The translations under genes and the position numbers were made by a program. Positions 12,885-26,500 of a stretch of DNA of 64,000 nucleotides are shown here, one piece after another (position 1 is the stretch's first letter; every line of letters begins with the position of its first letter). Below the pieces are notes generated by a model. It saw nothing but the letters and a program-made list of their open reading frames with translations. It did not search any database and was not told the origin of the DNA. Origin of the DNA: Lingula anatina (Eukaryota > Brachiopoda > Lingulata > Lingulida > Lingulidae); the NCBI RefSeq assembly GCF_001039355.2, contig NW_019775404.1, positions 275,968 to 339,967 on the forward strand. Reading direction: 5' to 3'.

Positions 12885-13890
12885 TTAATAATCTTAAAAG
12901 GCCACTAGAAGTAAAACGACCAAAGGCATAGAAACAATGCCCTGGACTTATAAGTTTTTATAAGAAATTAAAACATACTTCAAAAGGGCCAATTAAAGAC
13001 GGAGATTAAGTACAGTGTCCAACGAATGACGCTATAGCGCCAATTTGAGGGGGAAAATGCCGTTTTCGGAATTGGGATTTTCTCTATAACCAAGACAGCT
13101 ATTCAAGTGATTCAAATGACCTCATAAAGCTGGTTGAAAGCACTTCAATTAATCAGGTACCAGGGAATTGTCTTAAACTATTTACTTTTGATTTCATTGT
13201 CTTTTACGTTAAATTACCACATATTTCAATGGGTTATTTACTTCAAAAGACGATATCTTTCAAACAAACAATTTCCACCAACACCCCTGGTATCACACAT
13301 TAGTCCACATTTTCAACAACAATTAGTGCAATTTTCATAACGATCGGTTGCTCAGATAGGGAGATGTACCTGAAACCGATTCACTTATCTCGTCAATCTG
13401 GAAAGCTGTTAAAACAGCCAAAAACATTCACAGGTTGGTTAACAGAGCTTATTAGTCAAATGCTTAGCTGAGAAATTTACCTGTTATCGGTTATACGAAC
13501 AGATGGAACTATTGCTCATTGTCATCTAAAAATATATGAATAGGTCTGATTTTCTTTCTTTCCCTTGGAAATTCATTTTTAACACAAACTTTTCTCTTCC
13601 CCATAGCATACTTGACGTCTTCACTGCTTAGCTGATGTAAGACTTATGACCTATTACCGCACACGTAATTTGCTTATAACTCATTAACTATGCATTAACA
13701 ACAGAGGCACAGCTTAGTCGTCAGCCTGACTGGGGCGTGTGTCGATTGAAAAACTCATCAAAAGACACATTTTGCGGTGCAAATTTTTAAAAAATGATTA
13801 CATCCAATGTTAGATACATTTTTGATTAATATAAACACACAAAAAAACTCAAAAACATGATTTTAAGCATAGTTAACCCTACTAGTGGCC
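12885..13890. mobile_element. About 1-kb insertion with GGCCACTAG inverted ends, present in one of two INTS8 copies
   Basis: The copy of this region at 16590-16960 runs straight through 'gaggatattaagatattatc', while here about 1.0 kb interrupts it. The insertion carries ggccactag near its left end (12900-12908) and ctagtggcc at its right end (13882-13890), with TTAA next to the right end and TTAA-containing sequence on the left. There is no coding potential. It is best read as a non-autonomous DNA element polymorphic between two haplotypes; exact ends and target duplication are uncertain. Confidence 0.65.
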
Positions 13891-14023
13891 TTAAGATATT
13901 ATCTATAGAATTCTTTGTCTATAGAATTGAGTATTAAAAGTGTGGGTTTTTAATTCAGCTTTTAACTAGTTGTTTTTTTTTCCATCCCGATTTTTTAAAA
14001 ACTGTCCTATCAACGCCCCCTAC

Positions 14024-15234
14024 CTGTGTGTAACACTGGAGATAGTTGCAGCTCTTGATGAGCCTCTTGTACACCTGGTCATCAAGGATGGTCTTGGGGA
14101 CGGGACGGGAGAAATAGTCTGATGCCACCAAGGCTGCCTCCATGTAACAGTGCATGGCACCAGAATACTGGGCATGTGCTGGGAATGATTAAAATACTTC
14201 ACTTAATATATATAGTTTAATTGGAAACAAACTGCTACAGAAATGATTTTGTCATTATGAAGAAAAAAGTTAATGGGGTGTTCCGGAAATGTTTTTTACT
14301 CTTAATTGAGTATACAAATGTAATATTAGATAAATAGTATTTACTAATTAAGCATAATTTCATAACCTTTCTAATTAATTTAACTACAAAATAAGATGGC
14401 ATAATTTTTGTTGTCATAAGTTGCAGTTTTGGATGAAAGAGATAAAATTCTGATTATACAGACACAATTAATTGAAAAAGACAAGCATCGACAAAACTCT
14501 CACCGAAATGTAAATCTGCCTGTGTCTTGAGCCAAGAGGGTTGTGTTGGATTCACACAGAGAGCATGCTGCATCAGTGTTGTCACTGCATCTGACACTGC
14601 CGGGAGGTTCAACTGACTTGAGCTACCAGAAAAATGTACACAGTTTTGACCAAAATTAATAAAAAAATTATTGTGCACAAATTTGAGGTTTATTGTCATG
14701 TCATTTTTGTTTATGTTTTTTTTAGGATCATTATCTGTGGGCTTGAAGTCAGTGACAAATCTGCCAATTCTTACTCGTCCAATGACAAAAAATCTACAAG
14801 ACAATATTTTTAGAACTAAGGCCAATGTTGCAGATTAGCATTGCACCCAAAGCTCTAAAACATAACCTTCTACCAGGGTTACAGATTGTTTTTTCACTCA
14901 ATATTCAAAGATACGTCTATGGCTAAATCATGACATGATTCTCTGCTCAAATATGCACATTAATAATCTGCAGCCACGACAGAGGGAGAGTACTCAAACA
15001 CTATAGACAAGGTGATTAGTATACCCCCAAGCACAAACCCTCGATTGCAATACCTCCTGTCATGTGTCACTCACCTTCCCAAAGCCGTGGGCCACATGGT
15101 GACATAGTCACTGGAGATCTCACTGGTTAGGTCATTCTGGAATTATATGATTTTGTTAAAACAATACTGTCTGAGATTGAAACATCTTTCATAATTCCAT
15201 TCAATATCTACTGACCTTGCTAAGAGAGAATCTT

Positions 15235-15282
<48 letters not shown>

Positions 15283-16230
15283 GGAAAATTATGAAAATTA
15301 TTCCTTCAATAAAAAAAATAATAACTACAAATAATAATTAATGAATAACTATATGAGTCACATATATTAAATTAATAAATAAATTATTAAACAAATTAAT
15401 CTCAATAAAACAACTAGAAATCAAAGCTTTTGTTTTTCAACATTGAAACATTGTTTCTGCCCCATCTAACACTAATTATCAGTTTTCAAACAATTAGTAA
15501 GTAGAACAAGTCCTTACCTTGAGTAGATTATATAACTTTGTCACACAAGACACCAGAGCAGAGAGCACTACAGGATCCTGAAATTATTGATTGTATAAAC
15601 TTATCTTCTTATTTTTTTTACTGCTGATGAGTTACGACTTAGATAATTATTGTTCTATTTCTATGTCATATACTCATATTCATATAATGTTAAATATTGC
15701 TATTGTGAGACCTCGTAACATAATTTGTTGTACAAATATAAATATTTATTTGTACGCAAATTCACATGTATGCCTCTTTCACTGGTATCAGGTCAAATTC
15801 TGCACAGTGTTTTGAAGGATGCCTCATCTGATTGAATATAGCACTTTAGCTTAGTTTAACTAATGGGAATCACAGAACTGATAATCTGTAGGAAAACTTT
15901 ATGATTTTTTTTTCCAAGAGTGTAACATAATTCTGTTTTTAGACAAGATTATCACTGTACTCATTACAATCCCACATCCTGCCTTTTTCTCCAAAATGAC
16001 CTGGTTATTCCAAGATAAGACACCTTCTAATATAACAAGGACATAACAATGCATGTAAAAAAACTGATCCAGGTGGATTAATTAATGTCCACCCAATACC
16101 TTAATTCTCTGTATGAACTGAACAAAATGTGCCCTAGATATAAGGCCTAAGTTGGATTCTCTTTTCATCGAACTGGGAGCACCACTGCTGCTACGTTTCT
16201 GCTGCTCAGTGGTTGTGAATATCTGCAAAA
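14024..16230 (-). CDS. INTS8: INTS8 3' exons, second (allelic) copy: 5 exons, probable assembly duplicate
   Basis: Exons 16230-16100, 15577-15518, 15136-15075, 14622-14504 and 14178-14024 repeat the last five exons of the main INTS8 model, with the same sizes (131, 60, 62, 119, 155 bp), phases and splice sites. Protein differences are few, for example VTTLMQHAL here against VITLMQHTL in the other copy. Introns are also near-identical apart from indels. The copy ends at the N at 16581, which falls in an intron. This pattern fits two haplotype contigs laid end to end rather than a real tandem duplication. The 3'-terminal INTS8 exon is absent downstream of this copy as well. Confidence 0.88.
15237..15282. 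repeat. (AAAT)n microsatellite
   Basis: About eleven aaat units in an INTS8 intron; the equivalent array in the other copy is at 18054-18102. Confidence 0.95.
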
Positions 16231-16580
16231 CTGGAACAAAAAAAAAAATTGGTTAACTTAAATTTGTATGATAAACCTTCCCTAACATTTGTCTTCGAGA
16301 ACTGATGTTTCAACCAAATTTGTTAAGAGAAGTTTCCACATAAATATGAAATTGTGTTTTCATCTCATAAATGACATTCAACAGGTTTGTTTCCACCTAC
16401 TGAATTGTCACAATTGACTTTGCTAAGTCATACCTAGATATTTACCATTGGTATACCATATTAACCTGGATATTTCCCTTTAAAAAAAAAAGAAAAAAAA
16501 AGAGAAGTTAAAATACAAGGATTCCCCATAGTTGTGTCTGATACAGTACAAAGATACTGCAGCACTTCAATGTTCAGCAA

Positions 16581-16581
16581 N
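16581..16581. other. Single-N join between two overlapping haplotype contigs
   Basis: Sequence left of the N (…acttcaatgttcagcaa) matches 19381-19397, and sequence right of it (ccttggcggaggtctgcg) matches 12574 onward. The contig ends therefore overlap instead of abutting, so the scaffold repeats about 2.8-4 kb. Confidence 0.92.
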
Positions 16582-17027
16582 CCTTGGCGGAGGTCTGCGC
16601 TCTAGTTTAAGTTATGTAAAGGATTGTTTTGATCATGCTTAGAATTATTTCAAAAATGTTAAATAATACAATATTATCCTTGAGTGTAGGTAATTTAATG
16701 GAGCGTAGTGGTTTGAGAAAAAAAAGCCTTTTTTTTCCTGTAAAGGAAGCGAGAAGTAAGAGAACAGATCATTATCAGAGTTTCACTTACAGTATGTAAG
16801 AGAGGAATTAAGTTACAATTAAACTGTAAATGGAAAAGCAAGATTTTAGCTTTCAAAATGGAAGCAGAAAAACCACAGTCAAGAAGAGAGGATATTAAGA
16901 TATTATCTATAGAATTCTTTGTCTATAGAATTGAGTATTAAAAGTGTGGGTTTTTAATTCAGCTTTTAATTAGTTTTTTTTTTTTTTCATCCTGAATTTT
17001 AAAAACTGTCCTATCAATGCCCCCTAC

Positions 17028-18050
17028 CTGTGTGTAACACTGGAGATAGTTGCAGCTCTTGATGAGCCTCTTGTACACTTGGTCATCAAGGATGGTCTTG
17101 GGGACGGGACGTGAGAAATAGTCTGACGCCACCAAGGCTGCCTCCATGTAACAGTGCATAGCACCAGAATACTGGGCATGTGCTGGGAATGATTAAAATA
17201 CTTCACTATATATATATAGTTTGATTGGAAACAAACTGCTACAGAAATGATTTTGTCATTATGAAGAAAAAAGTTAATGGGGTGTTTCGAAAATATTTTA
17301 TACTCTTAACTGAGTATACAAATAGTAGAATTTAATTTTAGTAATTTAGCATATTTTTATTACCTTTCTTATTAATATTACTACAATATTTATTCAGATG
17401 GCTTAATTTTTGTTGTCATAAGTTGCAGTTTTGGATGAAAGAGCTAAAATTCTGATTATACAGACACAATTGTCAAAAATTAATTAAAAAAGACAAGCAT
17501 CGACAAAACTCTCACCAAAATGTAAATCTGCCTGTGTCTTTAGCCAAGAGGGTTGTGTTGGATTCACACAGAGAGTATGCTGCATTAGTGTTATCACTGC
17601 ATCTGACACTGCCGGGAGGTTCAACTGACTTGAGCTACAAGATAAATGCAATGGGTCCAAAGCTCTATAATGCCACCCTCTACCAGGGTCACAGATTATT
17701 TTTTCACTAAATATTATAAAGATATATCTCTGCCTAATTCATGACATGATTCTCTGCTCAAAATAGCACATTATTAATCTGTAGCCATGACAGAGGGAGG
17801 GCACTAAAACACTATGTCCAAGGGTAGAGATTAGAATACTCCTCTTACACAAACCCTCGATTGCAATACCTCCTGTCACGTGTCACTCACCTTCCCAAAG
17901 CCGTGGGCCACATGGTGACATAATCACTGGAGATCTCACTGGTTAGGTCATTCTGGAATTATATGATTTTGTTAAAACAATACTGTCTGAGATTAAAACA
18001 TCTTTCATAATTCCATTCAATATCTACTTAACTTGCTTACAGATAATCTT

Positions 18051-18102
<52 letters not shown>

Positions 18103-21100
18103 GGAAAATTATGAAAATTATTCCTTCAATAATAAAAATAATAACTACAAATAATAATTAATGAATAACTATATGAGTCACATATATTAAATTAATAAAT
18201 AAATAAATTATTAAACAAATTAATCTCAATAAAACAACTAGAAATCAAAGCTTTTGTTTTTCAACATTGTAACATTGTTTCTGCCCCATCTAACACTAAT
18301 TATCAGTTTTCAAACAATTAGTAAGTAGAACAAGTCCTTACCTTGAGTAGATTATATAACTTTGTCACGCAAGACACCAGAGCAGAGAGCACTACAGGAT
18401 CCTGAAATTATTGATTGTATAAACTTATCTTCTTATTTTTTTTACTGCTGATGAGTTACGACTTAAATAATTATTGTTCTATTTCTATGTCATATACTCA
18501 TATTCATACAATGTTAAATATTGCTATTGTGAGACCTCATAACATTATTTGTTGTACAAATATATTTATTTGTACGCTAATTCATATGTATGCCTCTTTC
18601 ACTGGTATCAGGTCAAATTCTGCACAGTGTTTTGAAGGATGCCTCATCTGATTGAATATAGCACTTTAGCTTAGTTTAACTAATGGGAATCACAGAACTG
18701 ATAATCTGTAGGAAAACTTTATGATTTTTTTTTCCAAGAGTGTAACATAATTCTGTTTTTAGTCAAGATTATCACTTTACTCATTACAATCCCACATCCT
18801 GCCTTTTTCTCCAAAATGTCCTGGTTATTCCAAGATAAGACACCTTCTAATATAACAAGGACATAACAATGCATGTAAAAAAACTGATCCAGGTGGATTA
18901 ATTAATGTCCACCCAATACCTTAATTCTCTGTATGAACTGAACAAAATGTGCCCTAGATATAAGGCCTAAGTTGGATTCTCTTTTCATCGAACTGGGAGC
19001 ACCACTGCTGCTACGTTTCTGCTGCTCAGTGGTTGTGAATATCTGCAAAACTGGAACAAAAAAAAAATTGGTTAACTTAAATTTGTATGATAAACCTTCC
19101 CTAACATTTCTCTTCGAGAACTGATGTTTCAACCAAATTTGTTAAGAGAAGTTTCCACATAAATATGAAATTGTGTTTTCATCTCATAAATGACATTCAA
19201 CAGGTTTGTTTCCACCTACTGAATTGTCACAATTGACTTTGCTAAGTCATACCTAGATATTTACCATTGGTATACCATATTAACCTGGATATTTCCCTTT
19301 AAAAAAAAAGAAAAAAAAGAGAAGTTAAAAAACAAGGATTCCCCATAGTTGTGTCTGATACAGTACAAAGATACTGCAGCACTTCAATGTTCAGCAATGT
19401 CAAATTGATCTATTTTCTACTCACCTGCCTCCCAGACCTCCCTGGCAGCTTTCCTGCTCTCCTTCATATTGGGCAGTTCTTTACACAGCAGGGACAGCAG
19501 ACGACCAAACTAAAAAATTTGACAGGAAAACATTTTAATTTATTTAATTACCTTAAATCAAGATAAGAATATTGCAAAAAGTGATTTTATTTTTAATTAT
19601 CAGAATGTCAATTACCTTGGCTTTCATCAATACATATACACACAAAAAAGCACCTTTCTGATAAATCTAAAAAAAGTTTTCAAAAGCCTATTTCTGTGGA
19701 AACTCAAATCTTTTGTCAAAATAACTGGAAGGTTTCACAAAGATTTAGAAGAGAAAAGTATTTTCCAAAAACCTCAGAAAAGGATGCACTAGGAAAGACT
19801 ACACTCACCTCTATATATCCACTGTTGGTGTATTACAAAGACCACACCCACCTCTATATATCCACTGTTGGTGTATTACAAAGACCACACCCACCTCTAT
19901 ATATATCCACTGTTGGTGTATTACAAAGACTACACCCACCTCTATATATCCACTGTTGGTGTATTACAAAGACCACACCCACCTCTATATATATCCACTG
20001 TTGGTGTATTACAAAGACTACACCCACCTCTATATATCCACTGTTGGTGTATAACAAAGACCACACCCACCTCTATATATCCACTGTTGGTGTATTACAA
20101 AGACCACACCCACCTCTATATATCCACTGTTGGTGTTTTCCAAGTTCCCCAAATAATCCCAGTCTTTGATGTTGAGAAGGAAAGCCACACAGTGTCCCAC
20201 AATATCACTGCTGGGCGACATGTCTGAAATATTTACTTATTTATTTATTTACAGACCAGGTTTCGTAAATTGACTTGCTGCTAACATATGGACACAGATA
20301 AAATTTATATTTTAGATTATTATGTTTTTGAATTAGATACTTTGGTTCTTAGTCTAGTAAATATTATGACCCAATATGTTTTTATAAAAAAGAGAATCTT
20401 ACTAAAGAAATATAGTGATAAAATAATAAAATGTCTCACAAAAAATTCAAAATCTCTGCCATGATGAGAGAAAAATCTAAATAACATATACTAAATTAAA
20501 TAACCAAAGTACTTAAACTTAAAGTATCCAGTACAAAAAAGTATCATCAAAGAAATACTTTCAATAAAAACCCAAAATGTCCTGCAAATTTACCAGAGTC
20601 CAGTCTTAATGAGGTGATGCAGGTCTTGGTCCTCTTCATGATGTCCTGAACCGTGGAACTCTCCAGAAAGCTGTCTGCTTGCTGGAACAGCTGGATGTCC
20701 ACCTGTAGTATCTCCCAGCGAATTAATTTGGACAATTTGTAAGACAGGTCCTTCACCGAGGCATCCGACGCCAGCAGAAGATCATGTGCCGACTGAAACA
20801 TCTGAATATATAAGCAGGTGTTTGTTTTACAATAAAGTTTCCTAAGTTTATGGGTTTTTAATGAACAAATTGCATTTGAAGAATAACAATATACTGCATC
20901 AACATTATGCACCTTTTCAATGATATAGTTGCCAACTTTTGATTTTGTGTCATAACTTGGGGTTGAAGTCTTAACATTACAGTGAGATATAAAAAAATTT
21001 GCCCAAACTTCAGAATCTTTTTTTCCTCACCTTCATCTGAGTACACTGTTTAGCCTTGACTAAACATATATATCCATACACCTGGTCTAGACATGACACC

Positions 21101-23523
21101 AAGCTGTCAAAACCACGCTGAATATCTCTGGATACCTTCCACTGGGGAAATATAGGGAACATTATATTATTGTGATATGATATACTATCACACCACCTTC
21201 AATAACTACATACCTTACTATTGTTCCTGTATTAGAATATGGTATTTTACAGTACACTGCTCTGCTTGGTCAAACACTGCATTAATGGTAGAGCATAACA
21301 GGGAGACTCTTGCCACAAGAATACAATTATTATTTAACTGAGCAAACTGCTCTATTTATATATCTATTTAAAAATAATAAAGTATGTTAATATAAGTACA
21401 TTGAAGTCAAAGTTTCAGCCCGATACATAATTTGGTAACTAGGAAATATAGAGACAGGTCAAATGATCAAATTTAAAAGTGAGGAAAAATATTTACCTTA
21501 TCACTAAGGACCATGAGCTGCTGTCGTGTTAGTTTTCCTTGTAGTTTTACCAAAAGTTCCTTCAACTTCTTGGGTTCATATGTTATCAACACCTGGCGCT
21601 CCAGGCTGGACGTATCTGGAATAATTTAAACAAAAATTACATCTTTATAAAAATGTAACAGATTGGACAATTTGTGTGATATTTTATCAATATTCTCTTA
21701 TAATATTTGGTATTAGCAATCAAACAAAAAATAATATCAAATACAAATAGAAATGCAAATAAATTATTTGAATTACATATCTCAGTAATTGCTAATATTT
21801 TCATTTATCAATTTCTTTATGTAGATAATTATTCATTTATTTATTTATCAATATTTTCTGGGTAGAGGTAGCCATCCAACTACAGTCCTTTTCAATTCAA
21901 GAAAAAAATCTTAACATAAAAACTACAAGTAAGAATAACCATTTAGCTCTGTGTGAGGAGCTGGTCCAAGTTTCATGAAGTTTTGATCTTCATGCTGATA
22001 GGACCGCAGCTCTTCTACTTCTCTCTGGTCAAACTGATGTCTCAGATCAGACTTCAACAGACCAGATGTGAAGTTTGTAGAGGCAGGCAGGCTCTGGCAC
22101 AGGTGACTGCAAATAAAAGGGGTCCCAATTTTGTACTATATCAACATATAGTGGAGATTTGGGATTTTGCTAAAGGGAGGGAGTTAGATACAAGGAGCAC
22201 AACAATTTAGCCTTGCTTCACTGGGCAAATATTAATCACAATAGTACAAAAAAAAGAATTGTGCTATCATATGGAGGGCACAGGAATGGGAACATTATTT
22301 GCCTTGCTGGTTATGCTGTTTTTTGGGGGAAGGAAAAGGGATACATCTAACTATAATTACCTAATGATGGATCCCATGGCTATACAATATATAAGAGCAT
22401 GGAAGGCACTGACATTTTTATTTGATGCTGTTCATTTATGTCTACTCGGTTTCCAAATATTACATTACCTCTTTCACTGCATCTAATTTTTTTTAATGCT
22501 AACAAAACTATGACACACTTTAGAGACATATTGTCTATTTAATTATAGTGAGATTATACCTAAGAAAACACTTGAGATTAGTTTTCTTGGGAAATGAACA
22601 CTTCTTGATAACTTCTGAAGACATCTGAAATATATAAAACAATGACAGTTATGTGCTTAAGAAAATAAAATAAATATTTCTAAGTTAAACAGAATTTTTT
22701 ACATCCATAATATCATATAATTCAACCCAAATGTCAGTTGTAGATTATCATGATTGTCTGGCATATGGAAACAAAGAGAGAAAATAACTGTGCCTTGTAA
22801 AATTGTCTTTACTTATTTAACTCGAAGCAACAGAAAACCACATGTTAAAATGTCCTCATAAAATAATAAACTTGCCTCTAAAATCAACTGCAAATTACTT
22901 TCACTTTCTCCCTCTAACATATCCAGATAGGAAGACATATATAGAAGACAACATTACCTCTAAAATCAACTGCAGATTACTTTCACTTTCTCCCTCCAAC
23001 ATATCCAGATAGGGAGAGAGGATGGCCTTGCCCTCCAGAACCTGTCTGATGATATTACATGTACACACTTGGAACAGAAGTGGCAAATTACTGAAATAAC
23101 AATGATAATAATAGCAAAAACAACAACAAAACAATAACAACAATAACAATAAAAATACAGAGGCTTGTATTTCTACTGAGCATAAGACTAGTTTCTAAAC
23201 TGTTGTGATAATTTTCTTATTCACACTGATTGATTGATTGATTAATTAATTGATTAGTGTGACTAAGTGCACTAATTATCACTCCTAGGTATCATCAATC
23301 AAAAAACAATTCTTTATGTTTCAAGTATGGACACAAATCATTATCTTAGTGATTCACTCATTAACAAAAATATGTTGGAAACCAATGGACTCACTTTAAC
23401 TTTCGTATTTCTTCTTCCACTGAAACTCTGTAATGCACTGAAAGCTCTGATTTCTGATTGTCTTCTCGGAGTAGTTCAACAATGCCCTGGGTAAAAATAA
23501 AATCAACATTAAAGATTTCAATG

Positions 23524-23569
<46 letters not shown>

Positions 23570-26500
23570 GAAAGTAAAGATTTTGAGATTTCTTTAGAAA
23601 GATTCTTCAATAAAAAATATATATACACACACCTTAAAGTTGTTTTTCCTACACTGTTCCACTCTTTCCTGTAGCGAAGGGGCATCAGATTTGACCTCCA
23701 TGTTCAGAAGAGCATTACAGGCGCTGCAGTAGCCACTTAGTCGTGACCGGTCAAGTCTCAAGAAGTGTGGATTGACCACCTGTTAAAAACATAATGCACC
23801 AACATTTGATTTTTTCACAAAATGAACTTTCTATCCTACAGAAGTATTGACTTACATCTCTGGATGTATGGAAAGGGGAGTGATAATTACCAAATAAAGG
23901 GATCCCACATACGATACAGGGACAGATCCAGAGATATTTTCTGACAGTCTTCCAAATTATCTTTGTTTATCCATCCTACATTTTTGATCGTCTTCTGACA
24001 GAAAAAATGGATACCCGACAATGTAAACTTGAAAATCTGACCGTCTTCTGGAAGACCCAGAAGACAACCTTAATCCGCTTCTGCGATACATTTACAACAA
24101 CTTACATTTTGTGACAGGAAATGTGAATCAGTGATAATGACCAATGAAAAACGAGATGACACAAGATATGACTTTACCTTTTGTAACAGTGAAGATGATT
24201 TGGTGAACATGGCATGTGCTTGTTGATAGTTCTCATGGAAGAAATGATAGCAACCCAAGTCATAACAAATCTGCAAAAGAGTTTAAAAAGACCACAGCAA
24301 ATAAGTCTAATTGAAAAAATATTTTGTATGTACCAATGTCTTGTGTAAATCTGACTAAGAAACAAATATAACTGACAGTTTAAATATCATTAAAATATTA
24401 TAAATAATAATTATAAAGTATAGTACAAAAACGGGTTCTTAGGGTTCATAACTGTAATGCCTTGCTGAGTTTCAGGAATGACAACTGTAACATTTTCATT
24501 ATTCCTTTCCATTTTTCTATAATTCAGTGAAATAAGTTTCTTTTTTTTTCATTTTATCTTGTGTAAATATGTGTCGGGAGCGCACGTGGATCAAGAGACG
24601 CTCCCGATGACCTAATTACGTAAATAGACTTCATTAACTTAGGGCGCTGATTGGACACTCGTCCTGCAGCAGAAAATCCACCTAAGATCATCATGATAAA
24701 GAAAACTGGTATAAAAGATCGTTCTTGTTACAAATCGAGGTCAGTTGTTTAATAAAGCAGCGTTACGTTGATTTATCCTTGTGGTTGACTTGGTTTCTGG
24801 CGCACACACTTACGTGAAGTTTTAGACATACGAATCTGGGATCGATCGTGAGAGTGAAAGGTTACTTGTGTAAGTGAGCGTAAGTGAACGATAGTGAGTG
24901 AAAGCTTTCTACCATTTAGTACGTTCAGTACATATGGTAAAATGTACTAAGACTAATAGATTCCACCAGCCTTCCAGGACTCATATCAATGAGTTGGTTA
25001 TGTGATCAAGGTCCTTTCAATTATGGATAAAACACAATTAGTCTCATTTAAGAGACTAAAATACATTTTACCATTATTATAATGATTATTATCATTTTTA
25101 TTTCCACCACCATCAAATTACCTGGCAGATCAGTTCCTCGTTTGGTATCAGTTGTCCCTTGTCCCACTGGTGTGTGATAGTCTCAGTATTTTCATGGAGA
25201 CCAGCTATACTGTCAATACTGGGCATCATCAGGGACTTGGTCAGATTACTACACTTCTCCAAGATCAGAGCTGATCCTGTCAGCTGGGACTTCACCTACA
25301 GAGGTGACATCTATTTGTCAATTTGAGCTGTAAAGTGCTGCCCTCTATTGTTTGGGTGGCATACCTGATTATATTATTTTGAATGGCAAAATAACTTATC
25401 TTTTAACGAAGTTAAAATGACTGGCATTTTTTTTCCATTTTCCTAATCAAAATATATCACCTGACACTTTCTTTAAATATAGTACCTTAAAATTTACACC
25501 TTTGTTTTTAGGATGTCATTAATGCATTATTACTTACACTTTCTAGCATGCTTTTATTAGCCCCGTTCAGTCCTAGAGTTGGATCCACTACACCTGGCCT
25601 AGATAATAACATAATTTTAAAAAATTCAATAATAAATTTATAACCAAAATTATCTATAATAGACAGTTTTCTGTTAGACACACAATTTACCTGTCAAGTT
25701 ACAATCTACCTTATATATTTATCAGTAACTTCAAATTATATCTTAAATTGTTTTTTCTTTATTTGGTGACATGCATTCCAATTAATAACAATTATTAACA
25801 ATCAAGAAAAAAATCAAACATGTCCTATATGAGACTATACTCACACTGGAACATTTAGAGTCTTGGTGGGTCTGCTGGGAAAGCTGTCCTTAATTGCTGT
25901 CTTAACACACCTGAAAATAAATAAATAGATTCTAACGAATGAAATAAACAAAAACACTTGTTAAACTGAACAGCAGGCTGTTGCAACATGTGTTACAAAT
26001 TAATTTGAAAAATCCTAAATAATGTTCAAATTTATACTGGTTTGGTTTGAATATTTTTTTCACCTGTGACTGAACTGACGCTTTTGCTATATCTAACAAG
26101 GAAAATGCTAAAACATTAATTTATATAAAATAAAAGAATGACAATTGACTTCATATTTGAGAATAATAATTCAACAATACCCATACCATCTGTGATACAG
26201 CATAAGAGCAAAAACGGTCTCATCAGGTAACAAGGACAGGTCTCCATCTTTCAGAGTCTCAGGGTCCAGATCCTGGGGAAATGCTATCTTCACCAGCTCT
26301 GTCAGCAGGGCAGACATCATTGATAACGGGATACTGTAAATAAAATATCATAGCCATCACGACACTTAAAATATAGCTAATATTATTTTCAAAAATGCAA
26401 GTTACGTGTAGTATATTGTAATTCCATAAACTGAGAATCATGGGTGAAGATTTTAATTCAGTATGACCAAGGATCAACTGCACAGTTGTATTGTTATGTT

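Noticed and set aside
12885-13890. Plus-strand ORF near 13134-13340 as a transposon protein
   Set aside because: Too short, no domain, and it lies within a non-autonomous insertion.
14024-19050. True tandem exon duplication in INTS8
   Set aside because: The repeat boundary falls exactly on an N and inside a dispersed repeat, which fits overlapping haplotype contigs better.
19696-20227. Long plus-strand ORFs encoding YYKDHTHLY-type repeats
   Set aside because: They are translations of the 43/45-bp minisatellite in the wrong strand; the real coding sequence is the INTS8 exon edge on the minus strand.
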